Shown here in pieces: positions 29,033 to 37,579 of a stretch of DNA of 64,000 bases. Source of the DNA: Pseudomonadota bacterium (GTDB lineage: Bacteria > Pseudomonadota > Gammaproteobacteria > Xanthomonadales > Wenzhouxiangellaceae); assembly GCA_013285445.1 (NCBI GenBank), contig CP053448.1, positions 3,331,530 through 3,395,529 of the forward strand, read 5' to 3'. Position numbers and translations under genes: made by a program. The notes under the pieces are model-generated. The model made no database searches, had not been told where the DNA came from, and saw only the letters and a list, made by a program, of their open reading frames with translations. Within the stretch, counting starts at the first letter, position 1. The number at the start of each line of letters is the position of its first letter.

Positions 29033-29565
29033 GCTTCGTTGAGCCGCGGGATCAGCGATACGAAGTTGCACGGTCCGGTGCGTGCGTCGAGCTGGTCTTT
29101 GAGAATGCGATCCCAGGCGGTGCGGCACGCGCCGGTCGAGCCGGGCAGGCCGAAGACCAGCGTGGCGTTGGCGGTGCCGGCAAAGGCCCGTGACTGAATG
29201 GTCGAGGTGCCGATTTCGTCCAGCGAATAGTGGCGGAACAGCTCACCGAAGCCGGGAATCTCGCGCACCAGCAGCGGCCGGATCGCCTCGGGCGTGGAGT
29301 CGCGACCGGTGATGCCGGTGCCGCCGGTAATCAGTACGCAGTCGACATCGTCCGCGGCAATCCAGGCCGATACGGTGGCGCGGAGCCTGAAGATGTCGTC
29401 GGGAAGCAACTGCCGGTCGGACAATCGGTGTCCGGCCGATTCGATGCGCTCGGCCAGGGTGTCGCCCGAAGTATCGTTGTCGCGCGTGCGCGAGTCCGAC
29501 ACGGTCAGCACCGTGCAGTTGAGCCGCTTGAACGGGGTGTCGGGATTGCAGGCGTTTCGGGACAT
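29029..29565 (-). CDS. moaB: molybdenum cofactor biosynthesis protein B
   Basis: This 178-residue MogA/MoaB-fold protein is expected to adenylylate molybdopterin before metal insertion. Marks are LTVSDSRT near the N-terminus, the MPT-binding LITGGTGITGRDSTPEAI and GLPGSTGACRTAWD. It lies 60 nt downstream of moeA on the same strand; the gap holds degenerate 7-bp repeats. Its stop overlaps that of the convergent GGDEF-EAL gene. MogA and MoaB are hard to separate, but length and the N-terminal extension favour MoaB. Confidence 0.92.
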   Translation of the reverse strand: MSRNACNPDTPFKRLNCTVLTVSDSRTRDNDTSGDTLAERIESAGHRLSDRQLLPDDIFRLRATVSAWIAADDVDCVLITGGTGITGRDSTPEAIRPLLVREIPGFGELFRHYSLDEIGTSTIQSRAFAGTANATLVFGLPGSTGACRTAWDRILKDQLDARTGPCNFVSLIPRLNEA

Positions 29566-29575
29566 GGGATTTTCA

Positions 29576-29589
29576 GGGTTACGGGTTAG
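29576..29589 (-). repeat. degenerate heptamer pair between moeA and moaB
   Basis: Plus strand reads GGGTTAC then GGGTTAG, 11 nt upstream of the moaB start, with a further single copy CCGGAAA at 29612-29618. These resemble diverged members of the heptamer family seen at 14237, 47803, 47858 and 50313. Confidence 0.45.
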
Positions 29590-29625
29590 GCCGATGATAC
29601 CGAACTGGAAGCCGGAAACCGATGT

Positions 29626-30846
29626 TCATGCAAGCAAAGCTTCAAAGCCGAAATACCCGACCGGGTCGCCCACGGCAACGGCGGTGTCAGCGGGAATTCT
29701 GGCCAGCCCGTCGGCCCACACGACCGAACTCAATACGCCGGAACCCTGGTGCGGATAGCGCTGCAGATGGCCCTGTTCCAGCCTGACGCGCACATATTCC
29801 TCACGCTTTGCGGCCGGTTGCGAAAACCCGGCCGGCGCCTCGAGCGCTGCCGGGAACGGATCATGCCGCCCCTGCATCTTCCGGATCACCGGGGCGGCGA
29901 ACAGACAGAAGGTCACAAAGGCCGAAACCGGGTTGCCTGGCAGGCCGACAAAGACCGTATCGGACACGCGGCCAAAAGCCAGCGGCTTGCCGGGCTTGAC
30001 CGCGATCTTCCACAGATCGAGCCGACCGAGTTCTTCGACGGCGGCCTTGACGTAGTCCGCCTCGCCAACGCTGACCCCACCGGTGGTCAGAACCAGATCG
30101 GCCTGGCCCGCGGCCTGCATCAGCGCGCGTCGGGTCGCTTGCGGTGTATCGGCGACATGTTCGCAGACCACGATGTCGCAGCCCATGGATTGCAGCAGTC
30201 CGCGCAGCACGGCGTCGTTGCTGTTGTAGATCTGGCCGGGCGCCAGCGCAGTTCCCGGCGCGGCCAGTTCATCGCCGGTCGACAGGAGCGCAACCTGCAG
30301 GCGGCTGAAAACCTCGACCTGCCCGATGCCGGTCGAAGCCAGCAGGCCAAGCTCCTGCGGGCGCAGGCGCCGACCGGCCGCGATGATGGTTTTGCCGGTC
30401 TCGAGATCCTCTCCGGCACGCCGGATATTGTCGCCCTGTGCGATGTTTCCGTCGATACGAACCCGACCATCGCGCTCGGCGGTCTTTTCTTGCATGACCA
30501 CCGTGTCTCCTCCTTCGGGCACGACAGCGCCGGTAAAAATGCGTGCGGCCGTGCCGGGCCGGAGCGGATCAGGAGCATCACCTGCCTGGATGCGGGCCGA
30601 GACCGGCAACACCCCACCGGTGGCCTCGAAATCCGCATACCGCAGGACATAGCCATCCATGGCGCTGTTGTCGTTCGGCGGCACGTTAAAAGCCGCCTGA
30701 ACATCGTCGGCCAGGACGCGGCCCATGGCAACGTCCAGTGACACCGAATCGCGCCGGCGGTGCGGTGAAACGGCAACCAGCAGCCGGGCGCGTGCCTCGG
30801 TGACCGTGTGCAGCTGCGCTGTGAAGCCAGCGGTCGATCGGGTCAT
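29626..30846 (-). CDS. moeA: molybdopterin molybdenumtransferase
   Basis: This 406-residue enzyme inserts molybdate into adenylylated molybdopterin. Recognisable blocks are the N-terminal VPPNDNSAMDGYVLR, the ARIFTGAVVPEGGDTVVMQEK segment, STGDEL and TTGGVSVGEADYV of the MPT-binding domain, and VGLPGNPVSAFVTF. It is upstream of moaB on the same strand. The gene is divergent from the small unknown gene at 31062, with a 215-bp shared control region. Confidence 0.95.
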   Translation of the reverse strand: MTRSTAGFTAQLHTVTEARARLLVAVSPHRRRDSVSLDVAMGRVLADDVQAAFNVPPNDNSAMDGYVLRYADFEATGGVLPVSARIQAGDAPDPLRPGTAARIFTGAVVPEGGDTVVMQEKTAERDGRVRIDGNIAQGDNIRRAGEDLETGKTIIAAGRRLRPQELGLLASTGIGQVEVFSRLQVALLSTGDELAAPGTALAPGQIYNSNDAVLRGLLQSMGCDIVVCEHVADTPQATRRALMQAAGQADLVLTTGGVSVGEADYVKAAVEELGRLDLWKIAVKPGKPLAFGRVSDTVFVGLPGNPVSAFVTFCLFAAPVIRKMQGRHDPFPAALEAPAGFSQPAAKREEYVRVRLEQGHLQRYPHQGSGVLSSVVWADGLARIPADTAVAVGDPVGYFGFEALLA

Positions 30847-30997
30847 GGTCGATAACCTGGGTGAATGATGGGCGAGGCCGTTTTGCTCTCGAGCTGCAAA
30901 TGGTAACGTGAACCGGCCGCGCGCAACTGAACAGCGCTCGGCAACAAGCCCAAGCCCGGATCGCCGGGACGGCTTCAGGACGCGCTGCCATCGCTAA

Positions 30998-31028
30998 CAC
31001 ATACGTATTGCCCTTTAATGCATATGTG
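30998..31028. promoter_or_regulatory. operator-like palindrome over an AT-rich promoter
   Basis: Left arm CACATACGTATT (30998-31009) and right arm AATGCATATGTG (31017-31028) match at 10 of 12 positions around a 7-nt centre. A possible -35 TTGCCC (31008-31013) and -10 TAATAT (31030-31035), 16 nt apart, overlap it. The patch is AT-rich in a GC-rich region and sits just before the gene at 31062, whose product has a possible ribbon-helix-helix N-terminus. Confidence 0.45.
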
Positions 31029-31061
31029 ATAATATGTATAACAAACATGCGAGACCATCAC

Positions 31062-31544
31062 ATGGCCAAACAGACGGTAACTCTGCGCCTGGATCAGGAT
31101 GACCTGGCCTATCTGTCACAGGTCGAAATCACGGGCGCTGCCAATCTGAGCGAGAAGATACGCGCTCTGATCGCGGAGGCGAGAACACAGCGTCAAGGCA
31201 GTCGGGATTACCTGTCGGCTCACGATTTCGCCCGCCAGCTCATCGCGCGCGTCGAGCGCCAGATCAACGCCGCGGAAATCGATGCCACGGTGCGCTCGGA
31301 GCTGATTCACCGCATCCTCGCCTGGCTGCCGGAAGCGCTGGCCTACGCACTGTCGGCCGGACAGGTGATGGCCCGCGCCAACGATCAGACGGCCGGCCTT
31401 CGCGCGCTCGAACACGGCCTGGCCGAACGCACGTTCAGCCTGGTCGAGGCCGTCTTGCAGCTGGCGCAGGCGGGCTTTCCCGGCTGTCTCGACCCCCAGG
31501 CGCTGGCCAGCAGGGGGCGATTTGAGGTACAAAGCGATTCCTGA
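31062..31544 (+). CDS. small protein of unknown function with possible ribbon-helix-helix N-terminus
   Basis: This ~160-residue protein starts MAKQTVTLRLDQDDLAYLSQ; an in-frame ATG at 31047 is the alternative. The first ~45 residues have the strand-helix-helix pattern of ribbon-helix-helix DNA-binding proteins (TVTLRLDQDDL, then NLSEKIRALIAEA). The rest is helical and unrecognised. It lies 74 nt upstream of pspA and could be the local regulator of the pspA-yqiJ-yqiK unit, perhaps acting at the palindrome before its own start. That role is inference. Confidence 0.65.
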   Translation: MAKQTVTLRLDQDDLAYLSQVEITGAANLSEKIRALIAEARTQRQGSRDYLSAHDFARQLIARVERQINAAEIDATVRSELIHRILAWLPEALAYALSAGQVMARANDQTAGLRALEHGLAERTFSLVEAVLQLAQAGFPGCLDPQALASRGRFEVQSDS

Positions 31545-31618
31545 GCATCGGGTCGCTTCTGCGCTGCCGGACCACGATGCCGACAGCAGGATCTGTCAGT
31601 CACCAAGGAGAACTGAAT

Positions 31619-32296
31619 ATGAGCGAGTCATTGAGACAACGGGTCGGACGCCTGGTCGCCGGGGGATTCAACGCCCTGGTCGACGCCGTCGAGAATGCCG
31701 CCCCCGAGACCGTCATGGAGCAGGCCATTCGCGAGGTCGACACGGCCACCGCCGAAGTGCGGCGTGAACTTGGCGCCGTGGAGGCACAGCGACACCTGAC
31801 CGCGAAACGCCTGGCCGAGGATGGCGAGAAGCACGATGAGCTGGGCGAGCAGGCGCGTCTGGCCATGTCGCAGGGGCGCGAAGACCTGGCCGAGGCGGCA
31901 GTGTCTCGCCAGATCGATCTGGAGGCCCAGATTCCGGTACTCGAAGCGCGACTGGCCGATCTGGCCGACGAGAAAACCCGGCTGGAGGGCTACATCAACG
32001 CACTCAAGGCCAAGAAGCGGGAAATGCGCGAAGCGCTCGAGGACTATCGTCGCGCCCAGCGCCAGGTGAGTGCGTCCGGCGAACCGGGCGCTGCGGGAAG
32101 CGCTGACGGCGATGACTCACGCAGCCGCGCAGAGCGCGCAACAAGCGCGTTCGAGCGCGTCTTTCAGCGCCAGACCGGTCTGACCGGCGTTTCAGGCAGC
32201 GACGAGGAAGAGGCCCGGTTGGCCGAACTCGATGACCTGGCGCGCAAGAACCGTATCCAGGAACGCATGGCCAGGCTCAAGTCCGACGCGTCGTGA
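31619..32296 (+). CDS. pspA: PspA/IM30-family membrane stress protein
   Basis: This 225-residue, mostly coiled-coil protein belongs to the PspA/IM30 (ESCRT-III-like) family that binds and stabilises the inner membrane. It shows the usual start (LRQRVGRLVAGGFNALVDAVENAAPETVMEQAIREVD) and long heptad-rich helices to about residue 150. Start ATG 31619 follows AAGGAG at 8 nt. Its stop overlaps the yqiJ GTG start (GTGA). Together with yqiJ and yqiK it forms a flotillin/PspA module, as seen in several proteobacteria. Confidence 0.88.
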   Translation: MSESLRQRVGRLVAGGFNALVDAVENAAPETVMEQAIREVDTATAEVRRELGAVEAQRHLTAKRLAEDGEKHDELGEQARLAMSQGREDLAEAAVSRQIDLEAQIPVLEARLADLADEKTRLEGYINALKAKKREMREALEDYRRAQRQVSASGEPGAAGSADGDDSRSRAERATSAFERVFQRQTGLTGVSGSDEEEARLAELDDLARKNRIQERMARLKSDAS

Positions 32297-33015
32297 TCGA
32301 GTACTTCCTCGCGCCCGGCAGCATTCCGTTCACGGCCGCACTGCTGGTCATGGCGGGATTGCTCGTCTTCGAGATCGTCGCCCTGCTCGGCGGCCTGGGT
32401 CTCAACGAACTCGTCGATGACCTGGTGGTGTCGAATGTCGACCTGCCAGACGACCTCGGGGGATTCGGCGATCCCGGCGACGCCCAGCTATCGACCGGCA
32501 TCGACGGCAGCGCCTCACCCGAAGGCGTCGGCATGCTCGGTCGCCTGCTGGCCTGGCTGTATGTTGGCAAGGTCCCGGTACTGATGGTGCTGGTCATCTT
32601 CCTGACGGTATTCGGACTGGCCGGACTGATTGGACAGTCCCTGCTGCGTCAGGGGTTTGGCGCGGCGCTGCCCGGCGTGGTGGCCGCGCCGGCGGTGTTC
32701 TTTCTGAGCCTTCCGTTCGTGCGCTGGTGTGCCGGCGGTCTGGCGCGAATCATGCCGCGCGAGGAGACCAGCGCGGTCAGTCCGCGCTCGTTTCTCGGCC
32801 GGACCGCTGTGATCGTAGGCGGCAATGCTCGCCAGGGACTGGCAGCCCAGGCACGCCTGACCGATCAGTTTGGCACCACGCACTATGTCCTGGTCGAGCC
32901 CGAGGACGCCGGCACCGAGCTGGACCAGGGCGCACTGGTGCTGCTGGTCCGCCGCGTCGACGGGCGATTTACAGCCATTCCCAATCCCAGTGAGGCGCTC
33001 GAGAACGGCGACTGA
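32293..33015 (+). CDS. yqiJ: YqiJ-family OB-fold membrane protein
   Basis: This 240-residue protein has an N-terminal membrane segment, a polar loop, further helices near residues 97-115 and 123-143, and a C-terminal OB-fold (FLGRTAVIVGGNARQGLAAQARLTDQFGTTHYVLVEPED) like NfeD/YqiJ proteins that accompany flotillins. The GTG start overlaps the pspA stop by 4 nt and yqiK follows after 43 nt, supporting one operon. Confidence 0.82.
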   Translation: MIEYFLAPGSIPFTAALLVMAGLLVFEIVALLGGLGLNELVDDLVVSNVDLPDDLGGFGDPGDAQLSTGIDGSASPEGVGMLGRLLAWLYVGKVPVLMVLVIFLTVFGLAGLIGQSLLRQGFGAALPGVVAAPAVFFLSLPFVRWCAGGLARIMPREETSAVSPRSFLGRTAVIVGGNARQGLAAQARLTDQFGTTHYVLVEPEDAGTELDQGALVLLVRRVDGRFTAIPNPSEALENGD

Positions 33016-33058
33016 CCATCCACCGACAGACAATCGCAACCAACCAATAAGGATTCCT

Positions 33059-34795
33059 ATGGACTTCAATCTCAGCGAACTGATCATTCCGGTCGTTGTC
33101 GTTCTGGCCGCGCTGTTCCTGCTCGGCCTGATCTTTGCCCGTCTCTACACCCGCGCCAGCAAGGAAGTGGCGTTCGTGCGCACCGGCATGGGCGGTGAAA
33201 GAGTCGTACGCGACGGCGGTGCACTGGTCTTCCCGGTGCTCCATGACACCATCCCGGTCAACATGAACACGCTCAAGCTGGAGGTGGCACGCCAGCGGGA
33301 AGGCGCGCTGATCACCCGCGACCGCATGCGCGTGGACGTACAGGCCGAATTCTACGTTCGCGTCAAGCCCGACGCCGAGGCCATCTCGACAGCCGGGCAA
33401 ACGCTCGGACGGCGCACGATGGAGCCCAATCTGCTCAAGGAGCTGGTCGAGGGCAAGTTCGTCGACGCGCTGCGGGCCGTAGCGGCGGGCATGAGCATGG
33501 AAGAGCTGCACGAGAACCGGGTCGACTTTGCGCAGAAGGTGCAGATGGCCGTGGCCGAAGACCTGCACAAGAACGGCCTCGAACTGGAGTCGGTGTCGCT
33601 GACCGGGCTGGACCAGACGCCCTCGGACTTTTTCAATCCGCAAAACGCGTTCGATGCCCAGGGCCTGACCAAACTGACCCAGGAAATCGAGCGCCGGCGC
33701 AAGGAACGCAATGACATCGAGCGCGACACCAAGATCATGATCGAACAAAAGGATCTGGAGACCGAGCAGCAGTCACTGCAGATCGCGCGCGACCAGGAAT
33801 ACGCCCGACTGCAGCAGGACCGGGAAGTCAAAGTGCGCGCGGCCGAGACCCATTCTGCCGTGGCGCGCGAGGAAGCGGAAAGACGACGCGAGGCGGAGCA
33901 GGCGCGGATCGAGTCCGAACGGGCCATCCGGGAAGCGGATATCGACCGTGAGCGCCAGGTCGAACAGCGCGAGATCGAGCGCAAACGCTCGGTTGAAATC
34001 GCAGAGCAGGAACGCGAAATCGCCATCTCGGAGAAGTCGCGCGAAGAGTCCGCGGCGCGGGCAGAAGCCGATCTGGCGCGCGCCAAGGCGGTCGAGGCCG
34101 AAGAGCAGGTCAAAACGGTTCGCGAAACCGCATCGGCCGAACGCGCCAAGCAGGTTCGCCTGGTCCAGGCGCGCGAGCAAGCCGAGGAAGAGGCAATCCG
34201 CATCACCGTGGCCGCCGAAGCCGAGAAGAAGGCTTCGGACGACCGGGCAGAAGCCAACCGCATGGAAGCAACCGGAGAGGCCGATGCGGTTCGCATCCGC
34301 GCCCAGGCCGACGAGGAGCGTTACCGCGTCGAGGCCGAAGGAAAGCGCGCGATCAATGAGGCACGCAACGCCCTGAGCCCCGAGCAGATCGGGCTCGAAA
34401 TCAAGCTCGCCATGCTCAACAACCTGCCGTCCATCATCGAGCAGTCGGTCAAGCCGATGGAGCAGATCGACGGCATCAAGATCATCGATGTCCGCGGCCT
34501 GGGGCAGAACGGCTCAGGCCACAATGGCCACGACGACTCCGGGTCCGGCGACAATAACCTGGCCCGCTCCGTCGTCGACCAGGCCCTGCGCTACCGGGCG
34601 CAGCGCCCGCTGGTCGATTCCCTGCTCAATGAAGTCGGCTTGACCGACCTCGGAGATCTGAACGGTCTGCTTGGCCAGCGCGGGAACAATAAGACGGCCG
34701 ACCGGGACAATGCGGACTCCGATCCCGATGACAGCAGCCCGGCAGAAGGCCCCCGCCCAAAATCTGGCGACGGGGAAGACCCGGCCGGGGCCTGA
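33059..34795 (+). CDS. yqiK: flotillin-family SPFH protein (YqiK)
   Basis: This 578-residue flotillin has one N-terminal membrane helix (LIIPVVVVLAALFLLGLIFA), an SPFH domain (~35-200; GGALVFPVLHDTIPVNMNTLKLEV) and a very long Glu/Arg/Ala-rich coiled coil (~200-450) before a variable tail. Flotillins scaffold detergent-resistant membrane domains. Start ATG 33059 has AAGGA upstream and gives the expected N-terminus; the frame continues upstream into yqiJ without matching the family. It ends 8 nt before a convergent gene. Confidence 0.92.
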   Translation: MDFNLSELIIPVVVVLAALFLLGLIFARLYTRASKEVAFVRTGMGGERVVRDGGALVFPVLHDTIPVNMNTLKLEVARQREGALITRDRMRVDVQAEFYVRVKPDAEAISTAGQTLGRRTMEPNLLKELVEGKFVDALRAVAAGMSMEELHENRVDFAQKVQMAVAEDLHKNGLELESVSLTGLDQTPSDFFNPQNAFDAQGLTKLTQEIERRRKERNDIERDTKIMIEQKDLETEQQSLQIARDQEYARLQQDREVKVRAAETHSAVAREEAERRREAEQARIESERAIREADIDRERQVEQREIERKRSVEIAEQEREIAISEKSREESAARAEADLARAKAVEAEEQVKTVRETASAERAKQVRLVQAREQAEEEAIRITVAAEAEKKASDDRAEANRMEATGEADAVRIRAQADEERYRVEAEGKRAINEARNALSPEQIGLEIKLAMLNNLPSIIEQSVKPMEQIDGIKIIDVRGLGQNGSGHNGHDDSGSGDNNLARSVVDQALRYRAQRPLVDSLLNEVGLTDLGDLNGLLGQRGNNKTADRDNADSDPDDSSPAEGPRPKSGDGEDPAGA

Positions 34796-34803
34796 GTTTG
34801 ACC

Positions 34804-35232
34804 TCAGTGGTCGTCTGACCGCTGCTCTGGCATGCCGATCTGCACCGGCGCACCGCTGCGATCGAAGAACAGATAGCGATCCAGGCCGCTGCCGGCGTGG
34901 ATGGCGCGGGCCATGTTCTTGAGCTGCTCGTCAACGATTTCGTCGGCCGGTGCCCGGCCGGCCTGTCCCGGCAGCACGCCGACCATCAAAAAGGTCCAGT
35001 CCTTCTTGGCCGCATCCGCATCGGCGCGCACGTATTCGAAACCCGGCACGTCGGCGACGGCGTGGGACTTGACCATCACTGGCGTGAGCATGCCCTCGCC
35101 TTCGATCGCCACCTCGTTTCCGTCGCTGCCGGTTTGCATCATCGGCTGGGCCCGCACCAGCACCGTCAGCAGCTTGACCGGCACCGGCTCGCCACGGGCG
35201 ATTTCCAGCAAATCATCAAACGTTTCGATCAT
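34804..35232 (-). CDS. small conserved protein at the end of the nar operon
   Basis: This 142-residue protein (FDDLLEIARGEPVPVKLLTVLVRAQ...GEGMLTPVMVKSHAV...DRYLFFDRSGAPVQIG) resembles, from memory, a short conserved family that databases sometimes mislabel as ribonucleotide reductase alpha subunit. It has none of the RNR catalytic features, so that name should not be used. It follows the PpiC-type gene by 84 nt on the same strand and so may be the last gene of the nitrate reductase operon. Function is unknown. Confidence 0.7.
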   Translation of the reverse strand: MIETFDDLLEIARGEPVPVKLLTVLVRAQPMMQTGSDGNEVAIEGEGMLTPVMVKSHAVADVPGFEYVRADADAAKKDWTFLMVGVLPGQAGRAPADEIVDEQLKNMARAIHAGSGLDRYLFFDRSGAPVQIGMPEQRSDDH

Positions 35233-35316
35233 GAGTGCACCTCAGGCGTTTCGCGCCCCGTTTCACGTGGTCTGTCCGTCGGGGATGCGACCCCGACCTG
35301 CGAATCGTTGCCCTGA

Positions 35317-36153
35317 TTACTGCACCAGTGGCGAGGAGGGGGCATCGAGGTCAATGCCCTCGATGTCGTGTTGGGCGGCAACCAGGCGGATGTACTGGTT
35401 GATCGCACGCCGCCGCACGTGCTCGCGCAGGTAGTCGGCAATCTTCTCGTGGCACGACTCGAAGGTCACCGGCCGACCTTCGCGGCGCTGGTGGATGAGC
35501 ACGACGTGAAAGCCGAAGCGGGTCTCGACCGGATACTCCGGCACCTCGCCGACCGGCAGCCGCGACAGCGCCTTTTCGAACTCCGGCGCGGTCTGACCGC
35601 GGCTGATCAGCCCGAGATGACCGCCGACCTCTTTCGATGGGCAGCTCGAGAAATCGCGCGCCATCGACAGGAACTTGTCGGGGCTCTCGCGCAGCTCGGC
35701 GTTGATGCCCATGGCCTTTTTCCGGGCTTCGGCACGCGCTGCTTCATCATCCGGCGGGGCCGGAACGAGAATATGCGAGACTTCGTGCTCATCGGCCGTG
35801 CGAAGGCGCTCTTCGTTGGACTCATAGTAGCGTCGACAGTCGTCCTCGGTCGGCTCGGGCACCTCGATCTGCTCGGCGATGAGGTGGCGGATACGCGCTT
35901 CCTCCTCGGTTTCACCGTCTTCGCATACACCGGGCCCGATTCCGAGGCGATCGCACTCGGCCAGCAGCAATTCGCGCACCACCAGCGCACGGGCGGCCCG
36001 GGCGCGCGCTTCTTTCAGACTGGAGGCCGGATGGTACTGCACTTCCCTGGCGATCTGTTCATGATCGATAACCCGATCATTGACTCGAATCGGGGGTGGT
36101 GTATCCGCAGACTGTCCTTTCACCCTGGTTTCTTCCACCTTCCGCCCGCTCAC
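35317..36153 (-). CDS. PpiC/parvulin-type peptidyl-prolyl isomerase of the nar operon
   Basis: This ~278-residue protein has a SurA/PpiC-like N-terminal helical part and a parvulin domain (EVSHILVPAPPDDEAA...FLSMARDFSSCPSKEVGGHLGLISRGQTAPEFEKAL...VETRFGFHVVLI). No signal peptide is evident, so it may act in the cytoplasm like NifM-type isomerases, plausibly in NarGHI maturation. The GTG start at 36153 overlaps the narI stop (GTGA); the frame is open to 36216 inside narI. A parvulin gene after narI is also known in Pseudomonas nar operons. Confidence 0.87.
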   Translation of the reverse strand: MSGRKVEETRVKGQSADTPPPIRVNDRVIDHEQIAREVQYHPASSLKEARARAARALVVRELLLAECDRLGIGPGVCEDGETEEEARIRHLIAEQIEVPEPTEDDCRRYYESNEERLRTADEHEVSHILVPAPPDDEAARAEARKKAMGINAELRESPDKFLSMARDFSSCPSKEVGGHLGLISRGQTAPEFEKALSRLPVGEVPEYPVETRFGFHVVLIHQRREGRPVTFESCHEKIADYLREHVRRRAINQYIRLVAAQHDIEGIDLDAPSSPLVQ

Positions 36154-36860
36154 GAAACCCTGGGCGATGAGCCGTGCTGACGCACGACCTGGTAGCGCCG
36201 GCGCAGGTAGCCCCACGGCCAGCTCCAGATGTGAACCAGTCGGCTGAACGGGAATGCAGTAAACATGATCAGCCCCAGGAACATGTGCATCTTGTAGATC
36301 CAGTGCACGTTGAAGATGTATTCATGCGCGCCGGTCCGGAATGTCACGATGGCCTGCGCCCAGTGTGCCAGCTGCTGCATGACGTGGCCATCGAGATGGT
36401 CGATTGACACGAAAGTCGTGCTCATGCCGGTGACCAGCTGCAGCCAGATCAGACAGATGATGAAGGTGTCCATGGGCGCCGAATTGACCCGGACCGCCGG
36501 CACGAACAACCGCCGCCACAGCAAATAGGTCAGACCGAACAGGCACAGCAGCCCGAACAGCCCGCCGGAGACGATGGCGAAAATCTGTTTGAAACCGGGA
36601 TCGATGCCGAACACGCCCTGGTAGATTGCCGTCGGCGTCAGCAGGCCGACCAGATGCCCGAAAAACAGAAACAGAATCCCCACGTGAAAGGCAATACTGG
36701 CGCGACGGAAATTCTGCGACCTCGGTGTGAGCATCTGGCTCGACATGGCGCGCCAGGTATACTGCCCGCGCTCGAACCTGAGCAGCGATCCGAAGATGAA
36801 CACGGTACCGGCGATGTAGGGAAACACGCCGAAGACGAACTGATTGATGTAGTACTCCAT
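36150..36860 (-). CDS. narI: respiratory nitrate reductase gamma subunit (cytochrome b)
   Basis: This 236-residue integral membrane protein oxidises quinol and passes electrons through two b hemes to NarH. About five hydrophobic helices are visible, starting with INQFVFGVFPYIAGTVFIFG. Conserved His blocks include SIAFHVGILFLFFGHLVG and VHWIYKMHMFLGLIMFTAFPFSRLVHIWS. It starts 2 nt after the narJ stop. Confidence 0.95.
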   Translation of the reverse strand: MEYYINQFVFGVFPYIAGTVFIFGSLLRFERGQYTWRAMSSQMLTPRSQNFRRASIAFHVGILFLFFGHLVGLLTPTAIYQGVFGIDPGFKQIFAIVSGGLFGLLCLFGLTYLLWRRLFVPAVRVNSAPMDTFIICLIWLQLVTGMSTTFVSIDHLDGHVMQQLAHWAQAIVTFRTGAHEYIFNVHWIYKMHMFLGLIMFTAFPFSRLVHIWSWPWGYLRRRYQVVRQHGSSPRVS

Positions 36861-36862
36861 GA

Positions 36863-37579
36863 TTACCTCCGGCTGCCCGCCGACCGCTGGGTCCGGTCGG
36901 GCTCCTGTTGGATCTTCAGGCCGTTGACCGACGCCGACGCCGCGCCGCAGTCGGTCGACGGATCATCATTGCCCATGAACGTGACCTGCTCCTCTTCCCA
37001 GATTTCATCCATCTTCTCGATGGTCTGATCCGGTCCTTCCTGACCGGCCGCCTCACGCAGCAGCTCGGCGTTTTCCGGACTGCCCACCAGCGCTTCGAGC
37101 GCCTCGAACAGCACCGCGTAGTGCGAACCGCGATGCCGCAGCCGTGCTCCGATCAGCACGATAATCGCCATGGCATCACCGAGCAGCTCCTCGACTTCGG
37201 CGCGGGGCCTCGTCGACAGGTATTCGAGCATGAGCGGCAGGTAGTCGGGCAGCTCGTGGGCATCGAGCTCGAGCCCGTTGGACCGGTAATGTTCCATCAG
37301 GTCGACCATCGCCTGCCCGCGGTCACGCGACTCGCCATGGACATGCTCGAACAGGTGCAGCGACAGCGCGCGGCCGCGATCGAACAGGGCGACATAGTCT
37401 TCCTGCACCTCGGTCAGCGGCCGCTGGCCCAGCTCGACGGCGAAGCAATGCACGGCCTCGGCCCGGGCGGGCGGCAGCAGCGATTCGCGTCGTATGACAT
37501 CGGTCATCTCCGGCACCGCGTCCTGCAGCTCGCGGCTCGGGTAACTCATCAGACGCGACAGCACTCTGAGCGTCAGCAT
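36863..37579 (-). CDS. narJ: nitrate reductase assembly chaperone
   Basis: This 238-residue TorD/NarJ-family chaperone helps load molybdenum cofactor into NarG before membrane attachment. It matches the family in LSRLMSYPSRELQ, EDYVALFDRGRALSLHLFEHVHGESRDRGQAM and LPDYLPLMLEYLS. The ATG at 37579 overlaps the narH stop by one base (TGATG). The frame continues upstream, but that part is antisense-like noise inside narH. Confidence 0.95.
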   Translation of the reverse strand: MLTLRVLSRLMSYPSRELQDAVPEMTDVIRRESLLPPARAEAVHCFAVELGQRPLTEVQEDYVALFDRGRALSLHLFEHVHGESRDRGQAMVDLMEHYRSNGLELDAHELPDYLPLMLEYLSTRPRAEVEELLGDAMAIIVLIGARLRHRGSHYAVLFEALEALVGSPENAELLREAAGQEGPDQTIEKMDEIWEEEQVTFMGNDDPSTDCGAASASVNGLKIQQEPDRTQRSAGSRR

